Origin: a virus
IMG/VR virus record: IMGVR_UViG_3300042673_000046
Location: 1 to 20,683 of that record
Direction: 5' to 3' (one strand)
DNA length: 20,683 nt
Shown piece by piece: positions 16,014-20,683 of this stretch (position 1 is its first letter; every line of letters begins with the position of its first letter). The notes under the pieces were generated by a model. It was not told where the DNA came from. It made no database searches and saw nothing but the letters and a program-made list of their open reading frames with translations. Made by a program: the position numbers and the translations under genes.

Positions 16014-16351
16014 CGAGTAACCTCTGCTGAAATAACAACCTCTCCTTGAAGTAGCCTTGTTACTGTTCCATCTGCACTTTGTAACTCTAGGTCATACCTA
16101 GCGCCTAATGTTGGCAATGTTGATGTTGTTGTTGCTGAAACAGATATTTTAATTGAGCCATCAGACCCTAGCGTCATTCCGCTTGTATTGGTAAGGTTCA
16201 ATATGACATTTTCTGTCTTAACTTGACGTACTTGCATACGAGAAGTATATGTTGACAAATTAATGGCCACTCCATTACTATCTTTCCATATAAATTCTTG
16301 GTAGTAAGTTGCACCTTGCTCAATATATATATCATAATTTGCTGCTGGCAT
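16010..16351 (-). CDS. Small beta-sandwich virion protein at the head of the fibre cassette
   Basis: 113 aa with an alternating beta pattern: the opening DIYIEQGATYYQEFIWKDS, then INLSTYTSRMQVRQ, then ARYDLELQSADGTVTRLLQG near the end. This layout (intrinsically ordered Ig-like sandwich, 'E-G-x-T ... W-D ... Y-D-L-E ... G') is known from many small phage proteins encoded beside fibre genes and is reminiscent of BppU-type N-terminal adaptor domains; that similarity is a guess, not a match I can verify. It is the first gene after the promoter at 16390-16419, has a GGGG ribosome site seven bases upstream, and overlaps the next gene by ATGA. Likely a fibre adaptor or decoration protein. Confidence 0.72.
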   Translation of the reverse strand: MPAANYDIYIEQGATYYQEFIWKDSNGVAINLSTYTSRMQVRQVKTENVILNLTNTSGMTLGSDGSIKISVSATTTSTLPTLGARYDLELQSADGTVTRLLQGEVVISAEVTR

Positions 16352-16389
16352 AACTTACCCCATTAGTATCTATTCAATTATCTACAATC

Positions 16390-16419
16390 ATTATACATTA
16401 AGTTTTTTGACTATGTAAA
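16390..16419 (-). promoter_or_regulatory. Sigma70-like promoter upstream of the fibre cassette
   Basis: On the minus strand a -35 box TTTACA (16419-16414, five of six matches to TTGACA) is separated by exactly 18 bases from a perfect -10 box TATAAT (16395-16390). It sits in the only real intergenic gap of this region, 16352-16421. The expected transcript start is near 16383, about 30 bases before the ATG at 16351. It would give the fibre genes their own transcription start inside the late operon. Confidence 0.65.
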
Positions 16420-16421
16420 TA

Positions 16422-17039
16422 TTAAGGTCTTTCTTCCCACCTGGCTCTAAATATACCAGTTGCTGTTGCGCCATCAATATTAATCAAATGAATATAATAT
16501 GTTCCAGGAGCAAAGCCTTGTGGCTGTTCTTCTGACGCGGAACTGTCCACTGATTTGTTTGGATTGTTTCCACTAAATAAACGTAACAAATCAACAGTTG
16601 TTCCGCCAGTGTGTGTTCCACCAGTTGCCATTGTTATTTGTGGCGTATAAGCAGACGCGGAACTCATAGTATTTGTTTTAAATATTGGCAATGCTGTATT
16701 AAACGTACCACCTTCAGTTCCACCATAACGCAATTCAACTCTTAACTCAGCTAAATGCAATTCAGCACCGAAATTTTGAACAATAGTATTAATTGGCGCT
16801 ACAACCTTAATAACTCGTTCCTGACCTGTTGGTATTGAAAACTCATAGAATGTTCTAGCCTCACGACCAGCGAAAAATCCAGTTTGACCAACATCAACAC
16901 GCATACGAGCGTATATACCATTTCCATCTGTCATTAAGACTTTAGGAGGATAAGCCTCCACTCTCTCAGCATGGGTGCCATCACCCATGTCTGTAAGTAG
17001 TTTTAAAAGCCCTTGCCAAAATGGAAATTTTGTATTCAT
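16422..17039 (-). CDS. Virion-associated protein of unknown role, beta-rich, 205 aa
   Basis: No family name can be given with confidence. The protein is rich in Gly, Thr and beta-branched residues and has no signal peptide, membrane segment or catalytic motif. Notable blocks are GQTGFFAGREARTFYEF (about 51-67), TPQITMATGGTHTGGTTVD (about 132-150) and the C-terminal GTYYIHLINIDGATATGIFRARWEERP region. Proteins with this GQTGFF..TFYEF / TGGTHTGGT pattern are familiar as hypothetical structural proteins of other phages. Its place right after the capsid genes suggests a head decoration or head-fibre protein; that is inference. Its stop is two bases from the intergenic stretch that contains a promoter for the fibre genes. 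Confidence 0.75.
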   Translation of the reverse strand: MNTKFPFWQGLLKLLTDMGDGTHAERVEAYPPKVLMTDGNGIYARMRVDVGQTGFFAGREARTFYEFSIPTGQERVIKVVAPINTIVQNFGAELHLAELRVELRYGGTEGGTFNTALPIFKTNTMSSASAYTPQITMATGGTHTGGTTVDLLRLFSGNNPNKSVDSSASEEQPQGFAPGTYYIHLINIDGATATGIFRARWEERP

Positions 17040-17041
17040 AA

Positions 17042-17251
17042 TTATTTAGCTTTTGTTTTTGTTGCTTTAACAGCTTCAACTGTTTCTTTAACAGCTTCAA
17101 TTTTTGGTTCAACCACTTTAGTAGAATAAACTTCTACAGCTTTCTTTTCTAAATACATATCAACTTGGTCTTTAGGCAAATCAACCTCTTGGCCAATACC
17201 AACTTTACCTAAACGGTCATGGTAAATTACTTTAAGTGTTTTAACTAACAT
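17042..17251 (-). CDS. Small Lys/Glu-rich protein downstream of the capsid gene, function unknown
   Basis: 69 aa, not assignable to a named family with confidence. The N-terminal ~35 residues (YHDRLGKVGIGQEVDLPKDQ) look like a small compact fold of the kind often found as short accessory head genes just after the capsid gene. The C-terminal ~25 residues are a highly charged, basic tail with a seven-residue repeat (EAVKETV, EAVKATK) and end in KTKAK. A good AGGGGAT ribosome site lies just before the ATG at 17251. The stop is two bases from the next gene. Possible roles are head decoration or assembly, judged only from position. Confidence 0.72.
   Translation of the reverse strand: MLVKTLKVIYHDRLGKVGIGQEVDLPKDQVDMYLEKKAVEVYSTKVVEPKIEAVKETVEAVKATKTKAK
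17065..17100. repeat. 15-bp direct repeat with 21-bp period inside the small Lys/Glu-rich gene
   Basis: CTTTAACAGCTTCAA occurs at 17065-17079 and again at 17086-17100 (plus-strand sequence). The 21-bp step equals seven codons, so the repeat duplicates one heptad of the charged C-terminal tail. Probably a recent slippage duplication. Confidence 0.85.
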
Positions 17252-17261
17252 AATATCCCCT

Positions 17262-17300
17262 AAAAGATAAAAGGGGAGGCGGATTTCTCCAGCTCCCCTT
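17262..17300 (-). terminator. Hairpin terminator candidate after the major capsid gene
   Basis: On the minus strand AAGGGGAG (17300-17293) pairs perfectly with CTCCCCTT (17278-17271). The interior can extend the stem by a U-G and the pairs GGA/TCC closed by a GAAA (GNRA) loop. A T-rich run TTATCTTTTA follows. It begins 11 bases after the capsid stop. This has the form of an intrinsic terminator, perhaps partial so that capsid mRNA exceeds downstream mRNA. A stabilising 3' hairpin is the alternative. Confidence 0.65.
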
Positions 17301-17310
17301 AATTCAACTA

Positions 17311-18486
17311 CTAAGCAGTGAAGTTACCGTACAAGATACCTGTAGGGCGGTCAACACCAAGACCTAGGCGTTCTTCAGCGCGGATTGTCACTAAGTTTTT
17401 AGTGAAGTCATCGTTGATGTAGCCCATTTCAACAGTAGAACCTTGGCGGTCATAAGCAATAGCAGAGCCATTCAATTGACCAATCAAGAATTTACCAGCA
17501 GCCATGTTGTTTGACAACACGATTTGAACGCCAAATGGGTTCATACCAGCAGACATGCCAGGCATACCGTATAGATACTCACCAGAACCACCAGTGTATG
17601 TTTCACGAGTACGCTCCATTGCGCCCCAATCAGCAGGGTTCACAATAACTGTGTCTGGTGCGCGACCAATAGCCCACAATTGGTATTTAGCACGGTTGAT
17701 AGCATCAACTAGCAAATCACCAGCAGTAGCAGTGTAAGCAGTGAAGTTACCTGTGTCTGTCAAACCTGATAGGTTAGGAGATGTACCGTCACCGTTCAAT
17801 AATTGGCTGTCCACTTTTTGAGCTAAGCCATCGCGTAAACGTGTGTTGATGTAAGCAGCAACAGCAGGAGCATCAGCCAATAATTGGTTAGATACTTTAA
17901 TCCAGTGAGCTACAGTTTCAATTGCTACGTTGTATTGTTCAAATGTAACATCTGATTCAGGTTTAGCAGCACCTTGAGCAACGCCAGCAGCATCGTTAGT
18001 CCATGATGCTTCACGTAGGCTGTTTACCATGTTGCTAGTAACACCGATTGAAGGTAATACTTGGCGGATAGTTACAGGAGCAAAGTTACCTGGGATGATA
18101 CCAGCACGTTGCAATGGGAAAGCAGTTGTAGAACCAGAAGTAACAGTGTTTTTTACTTCCATGCGGATGATAGCATTGCGGCTATTTGCGCTTAGGAATG
18201 ATTTGAACTGTTCTGATTTAACGAATTCTTCACCAGCAGTAACGATAACTGATTCTTCTTTGGCTTTTACGCCTTCAGCTAATTTTTGACCTAAAGATGT
18301 GATTTCTGCATTGATTTTAGAGTAATCTTCAGCAAGTTGTTTAACTTCTGATTTAACTTCTGTATCAACTTTAGATTTCTCATCTAATTGACCGTGGTAT
18401 TGAGCCATTGATTTCTCAAGAGCAACTTGTTTTTCAGAAAGGGCTTTTAAACCGCTTTCCAACATTGTTTTGATTTCTTCAGACAT
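17311..18486 (-). CDS. Major capsid protein, HK97 fold
   Basis: Forms the icosahedral shell. It is 391 aa, close to the 385 aa of HK97 gp5, and the two align by eye from about residue 125 onward: KPESDVTF, the VAHWIKVSNQLL spine-helix segment, QLLNGDGT, VNPADW, and a C-terminal FTKN...RAEERL...RPTGILYG block. Residues 1 to about 110 form a charged, heptad-like helical delta domain that serves as internal scaffold. By alignment protease cleavage should fall near residue 112, leaving a mature protein of about 279 residues. The residues matching HK97 Lys169, Asn356 and Glu363 (crosslink partners and catalyst) are Lys175, Asn364 and Glu371. An AAGGAT ribosome site lies about eight bases before the ATG. 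A hairpin terminator candidate follows the stop. Confidence 0.96.
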   Translation of the reverse strand: MSEEIKTMLESGLKALSEKQVALEKSMAQYHGQLDEKSKVDTEVKSEVKQLAEDYSKINAEITSLGQKLAEGVKAKEESVIVTAGEEFVKSEQFKSFLSANSRNAIIRMEVKNTVTSGSTTAFPLQRAGIIPGNFAPVTIRQVLPSIGVTSNMVNSLREASWTNDAAGVAQGAAKPESDVTFEQYNVAIETVAHWIKVSNQLLADAPAVAAYINTRLRDGLAQKVDSQLLNGDGTSPNLSGLTDTGNFTAYTATAGDLLVDAINRAKYQLWAIGRAPDTVIVNPADWGAMERTRETYTGGSGEYLYGMPGMSAGMNPFGVQIVLSNNMAAGKFLIGQLNGSAIAYDRQGSTVEMGYINDDFTKNLVTIRAEERLGLGVDRPTGILYGNFTA

Positions 18487-18497
18487 GATAGTATCCT

Positions 18498-19145
18498 TTA
18501 TTTGTTAGGCGTAATGCCAAATTTAAGTAATAAACTTGCAATATCTTGTTTTTGTTTTTCCGCCTCAGCTTCACGCTGATTTAGGGAGTTGATTTTACTA
18601 ACAAGATGCTTCGCATCAACCCTTGAGAAGCCGCCAACATCACGCAGTAAGCCCTCGATTTCTTTTAGTGAATTAGCCGCTTCTAATGCTGATTTAACTT
18701 CTGAAATACGAGCAGCTAAGTCAGCAGGTTCTTCAACTACACTAATTTCTACCAAATCAATTTCTTTAAGTAAGCGTCTGTCGTTATCTAACTGGTTAAA
18801 TGCTTTTACGCGATAACCAATAGATAAACCATCAATTGCACCGTGTTTCAATGATGCAAATACGTCTGCCGCCTTAGTATGACCAGGAGTTAATTCGCCT
18901 TCTACATATAGACCTTTTTCATCTTCACGTATGCTAGTCCACTTGCCGATAATATCGCCATAATGATTCCAGCGCATGCGAACTGGTCGTTCGCGCCCTT
19001 CTAATGTGTTCTTATAAGCGCCTGGTTCAATCGTATCGCCATAAGAATCAATACCGTTAAACATAGAAGCATATCCGCTAAAGGCAAAAGCATTGCCTAC
19101 GAATTTTAGCTCCGTATTAGATAGTGATATTTGTTTGGTTTCCAT
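18498..19145 (-). CDS. Prohead protease (HK97 gp4-like, peptidase family U35/S78)
   Basis: This serine protease acts inside the prohead, removes the N-terminal delta domain of the capsid protein and then itself. From the ATG at 19145 the protein is 215 aa, normal for the family. The core domain occupies about residues 10-145. Expected catalytic residues are present: His61 in MRWNH, Ser108 in DGLSIGYR and Glu133 in LVEISVVEEP. Residues 145-215 are Lys/Glu-rich and probably helical, the part usually lost on self-processing. The frame can be extended to a TTG at 19172, but the ATG at 19145 has a GGGGG Shine-Dalgarno six bases upstream and gives the usual family N-terminus, so it is preferred. 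It lies between portal and capsid genes, the classic order. Confidence 0.93.
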   Translation of the reverse strand: METKQISLSNTELKFVGNAFAFSGYASMFNGIDSYGDTIEPGAYKNTLEGRERPVRMRWNHYGDIIGKWTSIREDEKGLYVEGELTPGHTKAADVFASLKHGAIDGLSIGYRVKAFNQLDNDRRLLKEIDLVEISVVEEPADLAARISEVKSALEAANSLKEIEGLLRDVGGFSRVDAKHLVSKINSLNQREAEAEKQKQDIASLLLKFGITPNK

Positions 19146-20349
19146 TTGTAGCCCCCAATGGGTTAGTTTCAATGTCCGTTAGTTTCATGTTTGCACCTTG
19201 CATGTATAAGCTATCTCCACCATCTTCATCTGGCATACCTTCTAACCTTCTAGCCTCATTAGGTGTCATAAATCCACCGTAGATACCAACACGATACGAA
19301 TCAAACCTTGTTTTCAAGTCAGAACGAGTAAGTGCATTAAAATCAAATTCGACCTCATGGCGTTGAGCATCATTTGGATTCATTAAGTTTATTAAAATAG
19401 ATGCCTCGATTTTCTCCATTAATGGTCTTAATGTCAACTTGTAGAATCCAGACACAATCTGCTCAATACCTGAACCCCACACGGTAGAACTTGATGTATC
19501 GTTAATCATTACAGAAGGCACACCATACCAACGGCATATCTCACTTATTTGGAATTGGCGAGAAGCCAACAACTCAATGTCTTGCGGTGATAAGCTGATT
19601 GCATCAAACTTCATGCCACCTTCAAGCACCATCAATCTTTCTTCTGAACCTGCTGCTAAGTTGTAAAACTTGCTACGCACTATATCGCGTTGCTCAGGAG
19701 TAAGAAACTTGTCCATAGACAACACGCCAGAAGGTTTTGCACCATTACGATATATATTCGTAACCGCAGACTCTGCTGCCTGAGCAATTCCTAGTGTATT
19801 TCGTTGGTATGCTAGTGGACTAAGGCCAATAACACCGTTGCCCATCAATTTTAAGTGCCAAATGTTATTTTCTGCATAAACATTGACGCCAGTGTCTGTT
19901 GCATACTCATAAACCATCGAGCCATCGTTCAAAAGTGTTGGAGTCATGTCTGCTGACATCAATGGCAGCAAACCAACTATGCGATCACCTATTTTCTGCA
20001 CATAACAGTAAGAATTGCCAGAAGTAAGCAAATTAAGCAAAACTGTTTCAAAAAACTCTATTTTTGTCTGATAACGGTTCACTTTACCGTTAAAAAGCAA
20101 TGTTAATGGGTGGTTTGCATCAATCTTACGACCAGTTGGAGTGAGTTTATAGACGGTTAGTGGCAGACTAGATACTGTTTCAGAGATTAATTTAACGCAA
20201 GCCCACACGGAACTAAGCTGCATTGCGCTGTCAAAGGTAACTGGGGATGCTGATTGCTCGGTATAAGCTGAGGGGATGCCGTATTGAACGCCTACAATGC
20301 GCCTAAGACCTTCTTGCATCCAACTACCAATTCTAGTAAAAAAGTTCAT
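19117..20349 (-). CDS. HK97-family portal protein
   Basis: The portal is the dodecameric ring at the special capsid vertex through which DNA enters and leaves. At 410 aa it is the normal size for the HK97/PF04860 portal family. Family features seen: an N-terminal block with SSVWACVKLISETVSSLPL (about residues 46-64), the middle NLLTSGNSYCYV segment, WHLKLMGNGVIGLSPL, the RQFQISEICRWYGVPSVMI block (clip/stem region), and a C-terminal block with FDFNALTRSDLKTRF and FMTPNEARRLEGMP. The start overlaps the terminase stop (ATGA). The C-terminus overlaps the protease start by about 29 bases. No frameshift or missing block was seen. Confidence 0.95.
   Translation of the reverse strand: MNFFTRIGSWMQEGLRRIVGVQYGIPSAYTEQSASPVTFDSAMQLSSVWACVKLISETVSSLPLTVYKLTPTGRKIDANHPLTLLFNGKVNRYQTKIEFFETVLLNLLTSGNSYCYVQKIGDRIVGLLPLMSADMTPTLLNDGSMVYEYATDTGVNVYAENNIWHLKLMGNGVIGLSPLAYQRNTLGIAQAAESAVTNIYRNGAKPSGVLSMDKFLTPEQRDIVRSKFYNLAAGSEERLMVLEGGMKFDAISLSPQDIELLASRQFQISEICRWYGVPSVMINDTSSSTVWGSGIEQIVSGFYKLTLRPLMEKIEASILINLMNPNDAQRHEVEFDFNALTRSDLKTRFDSYRVGIYGGFMTPNEARRLEGMPDEDGGDSLYMQGANMKLTDIETNPLGATNGNQTNITI
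19152..19156 (-). promoter_or_regulatory. Shine-Dalgarno deciding the prohead protease start
   Basis: The minus strand reads GGGGG six bases before the ATG at 19145, inside the end of the portal gene. It supports this ATG over the upstream in-frame TTG at 19172. Confidence 0.6.
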
Positions 20350-20683
20350 AGTGAAATGGCGTTCCTTAAATATTCATCAAAATCAGCTTCCGCTTCTTGA
20401 GGCATCACACCAACCGCTTGAGCTAATGCTTGCATCCCATCAATTCTTCCGTTAGACTTCTGTTTCGTAAACTTACGATTACCAGCAGGGTCGTTTACTG
20501 TTATAGCATTTGCTGCACACATTGTAAGCACAGGATGATTTCCATGCTTTAACTGTTTCTGTAATAATTTAGATTCTAACTCACGAATCGCTGGTGACAT
20601 AGAAATAAATCCCTGCCCAAACTCAACAAATCGTTCAAGTTCATCTTCACTAAAGCCAGCCTTCTCAAGCCAAGGCCGTAAGA
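20346..20683 (-). CDS. Phage terminase large subunit, C-terminal part (cut by window edge)
   Basis: TerL is the ATPase/nuclease motor that packages DNA through the portal and cuts the concatemer. Only the last ~111 codons are present; the frame stays open to the right window edge, so the first ATG inside (20600) is not the gene start. The visible part belongs to the nuclease domain. The stretch FGQGFISMSPAIRELE, and the later Lys-rich segment followed by RIDGMQAL, match the end of the Terminase_1 (HK97-type) family. The Asp of RIDG is the expected last acidic metal ligand of the nuclease site. The stop overlaps the portal start as ATGA, so the two are translationally coupled. The family call rests on motif recognition and on being immediately upstream of the portal gene. 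Confidence 0.88.
   Translation of the reverse strand, partial: LRPWLEKAGFSEDELERFVEFGQGFISMSPAIRELESKLLQKQLKHGNHPVLTMCAANAITVNDPAGNRKFTKQKSNGRIDGMQALAQAVGVMPQEAEADFDEYLRNAISL

Noticed and set aside
19145-19172. Protease start at TTG 19172
   Set aside because: The ATG at 19145 has a close GGGGG ribosome site and gives the usual family N-terminus.
1-20683. CRISPR arrays, tRNA genes, insertion sequences, attachment sites
   Set aside because: No regularly spaced repeats, cloverleaf-like segments, transposase frames or integrase were noticed by eye; a computed search (tRNAscan, repeat finder) would be needed to exclude them fully.

Overview
The window is one block of the late structural genes of a tailed phage (or prophage) of the HK97/lambda siphophage type. 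Every protein gene lies on the minus strand, so transcription runs from the right end to the left. Base composition is AT-rich (about 38-40% GC by eye). The lambda-like tail plan, with a G/GT frameshift and a J-type tip carrying an NlpC/P60 hydrolase, suggests a Gram-negative host, probably a bacterium with an AT-rich genome. The host cannot be named from this window. No integrase, repressor, lysis or replication gene is visible, so temperate versus virulent cannot be decided.

Layout in order of transcription. (1) Head module, 20683-17311: C-terminus of the large terminase, portal, U35 prohead protease and HK97-fold major capsid protein with an N-terminal delta (scaffold) domain. A good hairpin terminator candidate follows the capsid gene (17271-17300). 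(2) Accessory virion and fibre cassette, 17251-12187: a small Lys/Glu-rich protein, a 205-residue virion protein of unknown role, then a sigma70-like promoter (16390-16419). After the promoter come a beta-rich protein, a collagen-like small protein, a 466-aa fibre, a 592-aa fibre with a C-terminal S74 self-cleaving chaperone, and a DUF7936-like protein. (3) Neck and tail-completion genes, 12100-10257: gp6-like connector, head-tail joining protein, HK97 gp10-like protein and a DUF3168 protein. (4) Tail, 10233-1: tail tube, tail-assembly chaperones G and G-T joined by a -1 frameshift at an A AAT TTT heptamer, tape measure, gpM-like and DUF1833 (gpL-like) distal tail proteins. Last is a very large fused tail-tip protein of at least 1750 codons that runs off the left end and combines the roles of lambda K, I and J.

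The genes are tightly packed. Many start/stop pairs overlap as ATGA, TAATG or TGATG, which implies translational coupling. There is no stretch above 300 bases without a gene.

Most interesting points: the K-I-J fusion with an intact Cys-His-His triad and a tandem-duplicated pair of FN3-like domains; a fibre cassette with its own promoter placed between the capsid and neck genes, which raises the possibility of head fibres; the clear frameshift site; and a capsid protein that keeps all three residues used for the HK97 chain-mail crosslink. No radically new system was found; this is mainly a well-preserved virion module with unusual arrangements.
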